This document shows, piece by piece, positions 26,646-35,770 of a DNA stretch of 36,977 nucleotides; positions within the stretch are counted from its first letter, which is position 1, and each line of letters opens with the position of its first letter. The notes under the pieces were generated by a model. That model made no database searches, had not been told where the DNA came from, and was given only the letters and a program-made list of their open reading frames with translations. Location: the NCBI GenBank assembly GCA_029858875.1, contig JAOUEE010000004.1, forward strand, positions 1 through 36,977, written 5' to 3'. Both the position numbers and the translations under genes were made by a program. Source of the stretch: Acidimicrobiia bacterium (GTDB taxonomy: Bacteria; Actinomycetota; Acidimicrobiia; Acidimicrobiales; SHLQ01).

Positions 26646-27470
26646 GTGGGAACATCTTCCGGGGCCATTCCGGCCCTCGACCGCCTCAGCACGTTGCTGC
26701 CGCTCGAGACGCCGTCTCTGGCGTCGGTGCGCGCGGCCATCGGGGTCCTCGACCCGTGTTCACTGTCCGAGCTCGAGCAAGCCCGACTGTTGCGGCGGGT
26801 GGACACCAAGTTCGTGCTGTCGGTCGACGATCTGGCGGTCGTGTTGGGTGAGCTGGCCGACCGCTATCAGGTGCTGGTGGTCGACGGTGAGGTCCTCCAT
26901 CGTTACGAGAACCAGTACTTCGACACCTTCGACCGGGCCAACTTCGACGCGCATCACAACGACGACGTCGGACGGGTGAAGTACCGCTACCGCCGCTATT
27001 CCGGTACCGGCGAGGTGTTCTTCGAGACCAAGCACAAGACCAACACCGGTCGGATGGAGAAGGAACGGGTGCTCGTGAGCAACTTCGCCCGGTCGCTCTG
27101 TCCCGAGGCGAACGAGCTGGTGTGTCGGCTCGGCGCGCATCGTCCCGAGGCACTGGCGCCCACGCTCTACGGAAGCTTCCTGCGGATGGCCATCGTGGCC
27201 CGCGACCGGTCGGAGCGGGCCACCATCGACGTGGGCCTGGAGTTCGCCATGGGCGATCGGCGAGCGTCGACCCGTCGGCTGGTCGTGGCCGAGGTGAAGC
27301 AGCCCCGCTTCGATGCACGCTCACCGTTGGTGGATGCGATCACGGCTGCCGGCGGTCGCCGCAGCCGGTTCACCAAGTACTGCGTGGGACTGCTGGCCGT
27401 CGATGGGCAGCGCAAGCACAATGCCTTCAAGCCCCTGTTGCGTCTGATCGACGCCATCGAGGCTGTCTGA
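26646..27470 (+). CDS. VTC-domain (polyphosphate polymerase-like) protein
   Basis: RRVDTKFVLSVDDLAVVLGEL, YENQYFDTFDRANFDAHHNDDVGRVKYRYRRYSGTGEVFFETKHKTNTGRMEKERV, FTKYCVGL. Confidence 0.9.
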   Translation: MGTSSGAIPALDRLSTLLPLETPSLASVRAAIGVLDPCSLSELEQARLLRRVDTKFVLSVDDLAVVLGELADRYQVLVVDGEVLHRYENQYFDTFDRANFDAHHNDDVGRVKYRYRRYSGTGEVFFETKHKTNTGRMEKERVLVSNFARSLCPEANELVCRLGAHRPEALAPTLYGSFLRMAIVARDRSERATIDVGLEFAMGDRRASTRRLVVAEVKQPRFDARSPLVDAITAAGGRRSRFTKYCVGLLAVDGQRKHNAFKPLLRLIDAIEAV

Positions 27471-27524
27471 GATCTGGGTCTGCCGGCCGGTCGTTGCCCC
27501 CCGCCCCCAGTAGGCTCTGGCGCC

Positions 27525-28151
27525 ATGTCCGTCCTCGCCGCGCTGTGGTTCGACACCGAGCTCTTCATCGGCGATCGGCTGGCCGAGCTGGCGTTCCGTT
27601 TCACCATGGACCTCGTGGTGGCCGCCTTCATCATCCGGGGTGTGTACTTCCGGCAGGTGCGCAACGCCGAGTACGTCACCACCTTCTTCGTGTTCAACGT
27701 GTCGGTGTTCTTCCTCGTGTACATCATGAACGGGTTGGACCTCGACGTCGGTTTCGGCTTCGGCCTGTTCGCGCTGTTCGCCGTGTTGCGCTTCCGGACC
27801 GTCGCCGTTCCCTACACCGAGTTGACGGTGGCGTTCGCCGTCATCGCGGTGGCGGTCATCAACGCCATCTCGGTGGGTGCCCTCACCTTCGCCGAGGTGT
27901 GGTTCGCCAACATCGGAATCGCCGGCTGTGTGTACCTGGTGGGGGCGCTGTGGGCCGACCGCCAGGACGTGGTGCGAGCGGTGCGCTACGAACGCATCGA
28001 GAACGTGCGGCCCGACCGGGTGGAGGACCTCCACACCGATCTGCGTGATCGTCTGGGCCTCGACGTGGTCTCGGTACGGGTCGACGAGGTCGACTTCCTC
28101 AACGACACGGCGCTGCTCCAGGTCACCTACCGGCGGCGTCCCTCGACGTGA
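27525..28151 (+). CDS. DUF4956-like membrane protein
   Basis: Multi-TM, GFGLFALFAVLRFRTVAVPYTELTVAFAVIAVAVINAIS; adjacent to VTC and CotH genes. Confidence 0.82.
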   Translation: MSVLAALWFDTELFIGDRLAELAFRFTMDLVVAAFIIRGVYFRQVRNAEYVTTFFVFNVSVFFLVYIMNGLDLDVGFGFGLFALFAVLRFRTVAVPYTELTVAFAVIAVAVINAISVGALTFAEVWFANIGIAGCVYLVGALWADRQDVVRAVRYERIENVRPDRVEDLHTDLRDRLGLDVVSVRVDEVDFLNDTALLQVTYRRRPST

Positions 28152-31100
28152 GTACGGGGCGCGCCGCGATCCTGCTCGCGGTGGCTGGCATTCTCGGAAC
28201 GGCCTGCAGCGGCAGTGGCCCAGGATCAGCCGATCCGTCGGCCTCCGTCGGTGGCGACGGTGTGGCCGTCGCCGGTTGCGAGGACATCCAGCGCACGTTC
28301 GTCGGTCGCGAACGTCCGCTGCCGGGCGGCCATGTGCAGCTCGACGTCTTCCCGATCGTCGACGCGGGCCGGTCGACGGTCGACGCCGGCGAATGCGTGA
28401 CGGTGCGTGACGACGCCAACGGGGCGCGCCTGGAGTCGGCGGCCAGGGTGGCGGACACGACCAGGAGACAGATGGCCATCCTGGTGGACCCCGGTCGGTC
28501 TGAGTCCGACCGCGATGGAGCCGTCGCACGCGTCGACGCGCTGCTCGACGCACTGGGAGAAGCGGAAGCGGCCTTGTACCAATGGGGCCCCGTCGACAGT
28601 CCGCTGGCCACTCCGGCGCACCACGTCGATGCCACCAGCAACTGGGTGGTGGCCGCCGATGCCGGCGCGGTGGACGCCAACTGGCGGGAATCGCGTTTCG
28701 ATCTGGCCGATGCCTTCCAGTCGTTGGCGGCCGGCACCACCCAGTGGCCGGCCGCGTCCGATCCTTCGCAACCGGTGCTGGGACGAACGAGCTTCGACGT
28801 GTTCGACATGACGGCGGGCTCGGCCGAGCTGGTCGTCAGCCACACCCACGGGATCACCGCGTGGATCAACGGTGTCGAGGTGCTCACCAGCAACCTCACC
28901 GACGCAGGTGTGGCTGACGCCGGGTCCGGCCGGCGCCGGGCCCGCGTCACGGTGCCCGCCGAGTTGTTGCAGTCGGGCACCAACGCGTTGGCCGTGGAGA
29001 TGCAACGGACGGCCAATGGCGATGCCCCGGAGCTCGAGGCCACCCTCACGGGGTCGTCGTCGCAGGTCCTCCCCGTGGCACCGATCGCCCCCACCGACCG
29101 AGCGTCCCTGTTGGACCGAGCCGTGGTGGCCGAGATGGCGCCCACCGCCGCCGAGCCGGGCCGGGTGGCCGAAGCCGTCGGTCTGGTGGTCGACGACATC
29201 GAGAACACCCACGACGACGAGACCGACGCACTGCGCGCCGTCGTGGTGGTGGCGCCGGGTCGATCTCCCGAGGCCTTCGACCTGGACGGTCGGGCCGATG
29301 CGGTCGTGGTGTGGGTCGGGGCCGGAGCCGAGCCCCGCGACGGCACCGACATCGTCATCGACGACGCGGCCGCGCCCGAGGACATCGCCGCCGCGATCAC
29401 GGCCCGCCTCGACGCCGTGGCCAGCGGGCGACTGGTGTTGGGCATCTGCGGAATCGGATCGGGCGTCGAGGCCGAGGTGGAGGTGGGTGTCGTCAACCTG
29501 ACCACGACCCTGCGCGACCCGCCACCCGAGGACCACGAAGGCGAATGCGACCCGGCGGCGGCCGCCGCGGCCGAGCCCGACCCGGTCGATCGCGTGTCCC
29601 TCGTTCTCGACGAGGCCAGTCGGGCCATCTGGAGCCAGCGGGTGGCCGACAACGACAAGGCGGCCTTCGCCGCAGCCGTCGACCTGGGCACGGGATGGGG
29701 GCCGGTCGACGCCGAGGTGAAGCTCCGCGGCCAGTCGTCATTGGAGTGCGGCCGGAAGTCCTACGACGTCAACCTGGCCGGCGGGGACCGTCGCTTCATC
29801 GACGAGGAGGCCGCCTTCGACGAGTTCCTGCTGGTGTCGATGTGTCTCGACGAGGGGTACGTGCGGACGCACACCATGCTCACGGTGCTGGCCGACGCCG
29901 GGCTGTTCCCACCGTTCTTCCGTTTGGTGCACCTCGACATCGACGGGGCCTCGGCCGGCGTCTACCTGCTGATCGAGCCCCCGGACGAGGCGTTGCGGGA
30001 CCGTCAGCCGACGCTGGCGGGGGTGGTTCGTCGGGCCTTGGACACCAGTTTCCAGGAATCCTCGGTCACGTGGAGTGGCCTCGAGCGTGATGACGTCGTC
30101 TTCGACGCCTACGAGAACACGATCGTGGCCGCCGAGGAGGCGGGGGCCGACCTCCTCGACCGTGCGGGAGCGCAACTCGATCTCGATCGCTATCTGCGGT
30201 GGCTGGCCCTGATGTCGCTCACCGAGAACGGCGACTACGCGGACGAGGTCTACTTCGCCGGCGTCGGTGTGGCCGACGCCGGTCGGTTGGCCACGTTCTG
30301 GACGCCCGTGGGCTGGGACCCCGATGACATCTTCCGTCCCTGTCACTTCGACGACTTCCAGTTCGTCGACCCCAGCGGGCTGTCCTCGTGCGCCGAGGCC
30401 CGGATCGACCAGGCGCTGCTGTCGAACGCCGAGGGCTACCGGGCCTACGGCGACGCGGTGGAACAGGCACTGGAATCCTTGACGCCTGCGGACTTCGATG
30501 CCGGACTGACCCGCACTCGGGCCCGGCTGGCCGAGCTCGTGGACGACGAGGCGGCGGCGGCCATGCCCGAGCTGGCCGCGCTGACGGCGCTCGACACCGC
30601 CACCGCCGAGGGGTTCCTGGCCGCGGTCGACGCCGAGATCGAGCAGCTCAACACGGCGTTCGCCGCCCGCCACGCCTTCCTGGCGGAGCTCACTGGCGGC
30701 GTGACCAGCGGGGATGAGCCGTTGCGCCCGCCCGCTGGACTCGAGGCGACCGTACCCAAGTTGGTGCTGGCCGACCAGCGCTACCCGGTGCGCATCGCGG
30801 CCATGGGTTCCGACGGGATCGACCGACGCCGCAACGACGAAGTGATCGTGCGTCACGGCGACGAGAACCCTCACCTGTTGCACCACGGTCTGGCCGTGGT
30901 CACGTTGTCGGCATCGGGACTCGGCGCCGGGTCCCTGTTCCTGGACGGCGACGAGGTGGCCGCGCCGGTCGTGCGCGACGGGCCCGATCGCCGCGCCCCC
31001 GATCGCATCGACGACCAACAACAGTGGGGTCCCGACGAGATCGTCCTGGTCGACCGGTCGTTGACCATCGGCCCCGGCGGATCGCTGACGATCGCGCCGG

Positions 31101-32083
31101 GGACCACCATCGTGGCCGCACCGGGCAGCAACATCGATGTCGCGGGGTCCCTCGTGGCGACGGGCAACGCCGACGCTCCGGTGTGGTTCGGTGACGCCGA
31201 TCCGATCGACCCGTGGGGTGGCCTGGCGGTGCAGGGTGGCCGACTGGAGCTCGACCACGTGATGATCACCGGCGGAGGAGGGGACGCCGCCCGGGCCTTC
31301 GGGCACTCCGATAGCCAGCCCCTGATCGGGGCGGCCGACGAGGCATCGGTGGTGGTGCGCGACAGCGTGGTGGCCGACTCGACCGGCAAGGCGTTGGGCA
31401 TCGCCCGATCGAGCCTCGACCTCTCGGGCACCGTCGTCACCCGCACCGACACGGGGGGCGAGCTCGTCGACAGCGTCTTCTCCGTCGCCGACTCGTGGTT
31501 CCTCGACTTCCCCACCACCGAGGCCCCGGCCGCTGACGACGACAACGACGGCCTCTACCTGGGTCCCACGTCGGCGCCGAGCACCATCACCGACACGGTC
31601 TTCATCGGCGGCATCGACGATGGCATCGATCACGCCGGCGGCGACGTCACGCTGGATCGGGTGTGGGTGGAGGGCTTCAGCCACGAATGCGTGGCCGCCT
31701 CCGAGACCGGTTCCCTTCGCATCGTCGATTCGGTGTTGCGGGACTGCCAGCACGGCCTCGAGGCGGGATACGGGTCGCCGACGGTCGACGCCGATCACGT
31801 GCTCTTCCTGGCCAACGGCGTGGCCATCCGCTATGGAGATGACTACGTCGTTCCCTCGGCCGGGTCGCTCACCGTCTCGAACTCGTTGCTGGTCGACAAC
31901 GTGTCGGGGTTGGCCGTCGACACCCTGCCGTCCGAGCTGGCCCTCACCGGCACCGTCACCGACGACGAGGGTGACGCCGACGATGGCCTGGTGGTGGATG
32001 CGCCGACCCTCGACCAGCAGTTCCTCTGGCCCGACGGCGAGGCGGGGCTGGCGACGGGCTGGCCCCGATCAGGCGGTGGGTGA
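28148..32083 (+). CDS. Large CotH-kinase-family lipoprotein with C-terminal right-handed beta-helix-like region
   Basis: Lipobox AVAGILGTACSG; EVKLRGQSSLECGRKSYDVNLAGGDRRF, DGASAGVYLLIEPPDEAL, FWTPVGWDPDDIFRP; C-terminal parallel-beta-helix-like repeats (IVDSVLRDCQHGLEAGYGSPTVDADHVLFLANG). Confidence 0.83.
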   Translation: MSTGRAAILLAVAGILGTACSGSGPGSADPSASVGGDGVAVAGCEDIQRTFVGRERPLPGGHVQLDVFPIVDAGRSTVDAGECVTVRDDANGARLESAARVADTTRRQMAILVDPGRSESDRDGAVARVDALLDALGEAEAALYQWGPVDSPLATPAHHVDATSNWVVAADAGAVDANWRESRFDLADAFQSLAAGTTQWPAASDPSQPVLGRTSFDVFDMTAGSAELVVSHTHGITAWINGVEVLTSNLTDAGVADAGSGRRRARVTVPAELLQSGTNALAVEMQRTANGDAPELEATLTGSSSQVLPVAPIAPTDRASLLDRAVVAEMAPTAAEPGRVAEAVGLVVDDIENTHDDETDALRAVVVVAPGRSPEAFDLDGRADAVVVWVGAGAEPRDGTDIVIDDAAAPEDIAAAITARLDAVASGRLVLGICGIGSGVEAEVEVGVVNLTTTLRDPPPEDHEGECDPAAAAAAEPDPVDRVSLVLDEASRAIWSQRVADNDKAAFAAAVDLGTGWGPVDAEVKLRGQSSLECGRKSYDVNLAGGDRRFIDEEAAFDEFLLVSMCLDEGYVRTHTMLTVLADAGLFPPFFRLVHLDIDGASAGVYLLIEPPDEALRDRQPTLAGVVRRALDTSFQESSVTWSGLERDDVVFDAYENTIVAAEEAGADLLDRAGAQLDLDRYLRWLALMSLTENGDYADEVYFAGVGVADAGRLATFWTPVGWDPDDIFRPCHFDDFQFVDPSGLSSCAEARIDQALLSNAEGYRAYGDAVEQALESLTPADFDAGLTRTRARLAELVDDEAAAAMPELAALTALDTATAEGFLAAVDAEIEQLNTAFAARHAFLAELTGGVTSGDEPLRPPAGLEATVPKLVLADQRYPVRIAAMGSDGIDRRRNDEVIVRHGDENPHLLHHGLAVVTLSASGLGAGSLFLDGDEVAAPVVRDGPDRRAPDRIDDQQQWGPDEIVLVDRSLTIGPGGSLTIAPGTTIVAAPGSNIDVAGSLVATGNADAPVWFGDADPIDPWGGLAVQGGRLELDHVMITGGGGDAARAFGHSDSQPLIGAADEASVVVRDSVVADSTGKALGIARSSLDLSGTVVTRTDTGGELVDSVFSVADSWFLDFPTTEAPAADDDNDGLYLGPTSAPSTITDTVFIGGIDDGIDHAGGDVTLDRVWVEGFSHECVAASETGSLRIVDSVLRDCQHGLEAGYGSPTVDADHVLFLANGVAIRYGDDYVVPSAGSLTVSNSLLVDNVSGLAVDTLPSELALTGTVTDDEGDADDGLVVDAPTLDQQFLWPDGEAGLATGWPRSGGG

Positions 32084-32779
32084 CCACCGGGCCGAACGCA
32101 GTATCCGGCTCTCCCACTGGTCGCGCAGCTCGAGACCATCGTGCATCCACGTGCCAGGCGCCTTCAGCTCGGCCGGTACTTCGGTGATGAGCAGCCCGGA
32201 CATCCAGCGGGGCCTGGTGACCCGCTGCCACAGCACGATCTCGCGCCGGGCGCCGGCACCCCACACGGTGCGGAACGACGCCTCGACCTGCAGCAGGGAG
32301 GTCTCGGCTTCATCGCCGGTGTCCATCCAGCTGGCGTAGTGGGCGCCGCTGCGCTCGACGTACGTCTCGAGCAGACCCTCGCGCGGCCAGACCGTGTCCT
32401 CCATGAACAGCACCGGGTCGTGGTCGACACCGCCGACACCGACGGTGCTGAGGTCGATCTCCTGCATGCCCGACCACGGCAGCGGGGCCAGCACCTTGGC
32501 CACGACATCGTGGCGGCACTCGTCGAGTCCGGCCGCGATCGGCGCCAGGTCGCCCGTGAGCGTCCGGTCGACGAGATGCCCCCACGCCGCGCCGTCGGTG
32601 ACCGCGGTGACGGTGACCACCCGGTACGACGGGCCGGATCCGTGGGCGAGGTGCAGGTAGTGGAGCAGCCGGGCGTGGTCCCCGTCGGCCACGGCCGGTG
32701 CCCAGTCGTGGCGGAGCCTGGCCTCGAACCGGTCCTCGTGACGCCCGTCGACCGAATGGACCTCGTGCACGTAGAACAT
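32069..32779 (-). CDS. Hypothetical protein, possibly dimeric alpha/beta-barrel (NIPSNAP/EthD-like)
   Basis: MFYVHEVHSVDGRHEDRFEARLRHDWAPAVADGDHARLLHYLHLAHGSGPSYRVVTVTAVTDGAAW; ATG at 32779 preceded by TAGGAT. Confidence 0.65.
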   Translation of the reverse strand: MFYVHEVHSVDGRHEDRFEARLRHDWAPAVADGDHARLLHYLHLAHGSGPSYRVVTVTAVTDGAAWGHLVDRTLTGDLAPIAAGLDECRHDVVAKVLAPLPWSGMQEIDLSTVGVGGVDHDPVLFMEDTVWPREGLLETYVERSGAHYASWMDTGDEAETSLLQVEASFRTVWGAGARREIVLWQRVTRPRWMSGLLITEVPAELKAPGTWMHDGLELRDQWESRILRSARWSPTA

Positions 32780-32803
32780 CACCGGCGATCCTACGATGCC
32801 ACG
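32780..32803. promoter_or_regulatory. Divergent, overlapping leaderless -10 elements (candidate bidirectional promoter)
   Basis: Plus: TACGAT 32792-32797, 6 nt before ATG 32804; minus: TAGGAT (complement of 32788-32793), 8 nt before ATG 32779. Confidence 0.55.
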
Positions 32804-34057
32804 ATGCGCTGTGAAGTGGTTGCTGTGGGAACCGAGCTGCTCCTCGGTCAGATCGTGGACACCAACTCGTCGTGGATCGGCGAGCAGCTGGCCACCGTCG
32901 GCATCGACTCGTTCTTCCAGACGAAGGTGGGGGACAACCATGCTCGCATCAAGGAGGCATTGGAGTTGGCCCTGTCGCGGGCCGACGCCGTGGTGGTGTG
33001 TGGCGGCCTCGGCCCCACCCAGGACGATCTGACCCGCGAGGTCATCGCCGACGTCATGGGGGTGGAGCTGGTGTTCGACGAGGCGATCGCCGATCGGATC
33101 CGGGCCATGTTCGGACGGCGCGGGCGCGACATGCCCGAGAACAACCTGCGCCAAGCCCTCGTGCCGGCCGGCGCCTCCGCCATCGCCGAACAGCCCGGCA
33201 CCGCGCCCGGCCTGGTGTGTCCGGTGGGGGACAAGGTCATCTACGCGGTTCCCGGTGTGCCGTGGGAGATGCAGCAGATGGTCGAGGGGACCATCCTGGC
33301 CGACCTCACCCGACGAGCCGGCGTCAACGCCATCATCCACAGCCGGGTACTGCGCACCTGGGGCAGCTCCGAGTCGGGGCTGGCCGAGCTGCTGGCTCCC
33401 GAGATCGATCGCCTCGACCGTGCTGCCGGCGTGACCTTGGCCTTCCTGGCCTCGGGCATCGAGGGGCTGAAGATCCGCATCACGGTGAAGGCCGACACCG
33501 AGGAGGAGGCCGATCGGCTGCTCGACGAGGAAGACGCACGGGTGCGCCAGATCATCGGCGACATCGTCTTCGGCGTGGACGACGACACCATGGAGGCGTC
33601 GCTCCTGCGTGAGCTGGGGTCCCGTGGACTGACCCTGGGGGTGGCCGAGTCGCTCACCGGGGGGCTGATCGCGGCGCGGATCGTCGACGTGCCCGGTGCC
33701 AGCGCCAGCTTCCGAGGTGCCGTGGTCAGCTATGCCAGCGACGTGAAGTTCGATCTGCTGGGCGTGCCCGAGGGGCCGGTGGTGAGCGAAGCGGCCGCCA
33801 TCGCCATGGCCGAGGGTGCGTGCCGGGTCCTCCGAACCGACTGTGCGGTGGCCGCCACCGGCGTGGCCGGACCCGACGAGCAGGAGGGCCAACGGGTGGG
33901 CACGGTGTGGCTGGCCACGGTGGTGGACGGCGAGGCCGAGGTCCAACACATGCTGTTGCCCTTCGACCGCCCCCGCATCCGCCAGTTCGCGTGCATCAGC
34001 GTGCTGAACATGTTGCGTCAGCGCCTGATCCATCGCCACCCGGGATCCGGCGGCTGA
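32804..34057 (+). CDS. cinA: CinA family protein (competence/damage-inducible; NMN amidohydrolase C-terminal domain)
   Basis: MRCEVVAVGTELLLGQIVDTNSSWIGEQLA, CGGLGPTQDDLTREVIAD, PGVPWEMQQM; C-terminal AESLTGGLIAARIVDVPGAS, ATGVAGPDEQEGQRVGTVWLA. Confidence 0.95.
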   Translation: MRCEVVAVGTELLLGQIVDTNSSWIGEQLATVGIDSFFQTKVGDNHARIKEALELALSRADAVVVCGGLGPTQDDLTREVIADVMGVELVFDEAIADRIRAMFGRRGRDMPENNLRQALVPAGASAIAEQPGTAPGLVCPVGDKVIYAVPGVPWEMQQMVEGTILADLTRRAGVNAIIHSRVLRTWGSSESGLAELLAPEIDRLDRAAGVTLAFLASGIEGLKIRITVKADTEEEADRLLDEEDARVRQIIGDIVFGVDDDTMEASLLRELGSRGLTLGVAESLTGGLIAARIVDVPGASASFRGAVVSYASDVKFDLLGVPEGPVVSEAAAIAMAEGACRVLRTDCAVAATGVAGPDEQEGQRVGTVWLATVVDGEAEVQHMLLPFDRPRIRQFACISVLNMLRQRLIHRHPGSGG

Positions 34058-34076
34058 CCGCCCACCGGCAATCCCC

Positions 34077-34104
34077 CTCAAGTCTGCGTCGGGGAGGCCG
34101 ATCC
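34077..34104 (+). promoter_or_regulatory. Candidate FliA/sigma28-type promoter
   Basis: CTCAAGTCT-GCGTCGGGGAG-GCCGATCC: CTCAA-N15-GCCGAT, immediately upstream of the lipoprotein CDS at 34113. Confidence 0.55.
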
Positions 34105-34112
34105 GTGAGGTC

Positions 34113-35285
34113 ATGCGTCGTCTCGCGTCCGTCCTCGTGGTCGTTTTGCTGCTCAGCGCCTGCGGCGGCGGATCCGGCGACGATGGTGGTCCGGCTGCCG
34201 TCGCAGACCCGTCGCCGTCGTCCACGGCCGCCAGGCCCGGTGATGCGGCTTCCCGGAACGTGGAGGGACCGGACGCCGTGTGTCAGGACCTGGGTGATTG
34301 GCTCGGCGGTGTCGGCTTCGGCGGCGCCACCGATGACCCCGATGGTCGCCTGGGGAAGGCGGCCGAGGCACTGGTCGCGCCGTATGGCTCACAGGTCGAG
34401 GCGGTTCTCGACGGTGGAGGAATCGACTTCGGTCGGGCCACCGAGACCGACCTCGCCACCCTCGAGCTGTGCGGGTTCCCGCTGTTCGAGGGGGCACAGA
34501 TGGCCGCGCTCACCGGCGCGCCGGACTGCTATCTCGACGCCGACCGCGAGGTGATCGTCGGCTCGTTGTGCGAGCTGGGCGGCAAGGTGTACACGGTCGA
34601 CGAACCCGTCCTGTCCGACCCGCTGTTCTGCGGTGAGGCGCAGGCCTTCGTGCGCAATGGTGCCGGCTCACTCGTCGGCCAGGCCGCCATCGACGAGCTG
34701 AATCGCTTCGTGGCCACCGCCCCCCGGGAGGTCGAGCGGCCGCTGCGGAGCATCGTGTCCGCGGTGGCTGCCGGCGACACCGAGGCGCAGCTGCGCGACC
34801 TGTTCGCCGTCGATCGCATCGTGGGCGCCGGATGCGGGGACTCCATCGCCGCCGAGTACCTGGCGCTGGTGCGGGCGGCCATCGCGGCCGTGCCGCCGCC
34901 CACCACCACGCCGGTTCCCGGTCAGACGCCTCCGGACCTGCCGCCCGAGGTGGCCGGCGGCTCCCCGTACGTGGAGCTGTGTCAGGCCATCGAGGCCCGC
35001 TTCGTGGGCTCGGCCCACACCCAGTGGGCCCTGGTGCTCGACATCGCCAACTCCGTCGGGGCTCCCGCCTCGGTCATCGGCGCGCTGACCCAGCTGGCCG
35101 ACCCGGCCGTCGTCGGCGACGAGGCCCGGGGCCCGCTGGTGGCTGCCCTCCAGTCGTTCATCGACGGACCGTGCCAGAACACCGGGCTCGACCAGACCGG
35201 GGGCCCGGCACCGCCCGCAGGATCGCCGCCCGACGACGGCGGTGACGATTCGGGCGAGGACGACGACGTCCCCGTGATGCTCTGA
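34113..35285 (+). CDS. Hypothetical lipoprotein
   Basis: MRRLASVLVVVLLLSACGGGSGDDGG signal/lipobox; no recognised domain; Pro/Asp-rich C-terminus. Confidence 0.75.
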   Translation: MRRLASVLVVVLLLSACGGGSGDDGGPAAVADPSPSSTAARPGDAASRNVEGPDAVCQDLGDWLGGVGFGGATDDPDGRLGKAAEALVAPYGSQVEAVLDGGGIDFGRATETDLATLELCGFPLFEGAQMAALTGAPDCYLDADREVIVGSLCELGGKVYTVDEPVLSDPLFCGEAQAFVRNGAGSLVGQAAIDELNRFVATAPREVERPLRSIVSAVAAGDTEAQLRDLFAVDRIVGAGCGDSIAAEYLALVRAAIAAVPPPTTTPVPGQTPPDLPPEVAGGSPYVELCQAIEARFVGSAHTQWALVLDIANSVGAPASVIGALTQLADPAVVGDEARGPLVAALQSFIDGPCQNTGLDQTGGPAPPAGSPPDDGGDDSGEDDDVPVML

Positions 35286-35298
35286 CCCCGCCGGGCGC

Positions 35299-35700
35299 CT
35301 ACTCGGCGTCGTCGCGGTCGAGGCGCAGGCTGGCCGAGTTCATGCAGAAGCGCGAGCCGGTGGGGGCGGGGCCGTCATCGAACACATGACCGAGGTGGGC
35401 GCCGCAGGTGGCGCAGACCGCCTCGGTGCGGGCCATGCCGTGGGAGGTGTCGCTGCGCACGTCGACGGCGTCGTCGTCCACCGCCTGGAAGAAGCTGGGC
35501 CAGCCCGTGCCGGACTCGTACTTGGTCGCGCTGTCGAACAGGGCGGTGTCGCAGACGACGCAGCGGTAGGTGCCGGTGTCGTGGCAGTCCCAGTAGACGC
35601 CCGTGAAGGCTCCTTCCGTGCCGGCCTGCTGGGTCACGGCGTACTGCTCGGGGGTGAGGCGCTCACGCAGCTCGGCGTCGCTGAAGGTCTTCTCGCTCAT
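35299..35700 (-). CDS. msrB: Peptide-methionine (R)-S-oxide reductase
   Basis: LTPEQYAVTQQAGTEGAFTG, YESGTGWPSFFQAVDDDAV, TCGAHLGHVFDDGPAPTGSRFCMNSASLRL; SD GAGGAG upstream. Confidence 0.95.
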   Translation of the reverse strand: MSEKTFSDAELRERLTPEQYAVTQQAGTEGAFTGVYWDCHDTGTYRCVVCDTALFDSATKYESGTGWPSFFQAVDDDAVDVRSDTSHGMARTEAVCATCGAHLGHVFDDGPAPTGSRFCMNSASLRLDRDDAE

Positions 35701-35770
35701 TGCGGTCTCCTCGTGGGTTCATCGAGTGCAACGACGTGCGGGGCCGGTGCGTTCCCACTTCGCGGGGCAT

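Noticed and set aside
28226-29536. Long minus-strand ORFs antisense to the large CotH gene (also 29738-31798)
   Set aside because: Antisense artefacts of GC-rich coding DNA with no recognisable protein motifs
32780-34225. N-terminal extension of the minus-strand ORF 32069-34225 across cinA
   Set aside because: Extension is antisense to cinA; real start is ATG 32779 with a plausible -10 box
35299-35700. MsrB as a second selenoprotein
   Set aside because: MsrB is a selenoprotein in some organisms, but here the catalytic residue in RFCMN is an ordinary Cys codon and no in-frame TGA is present
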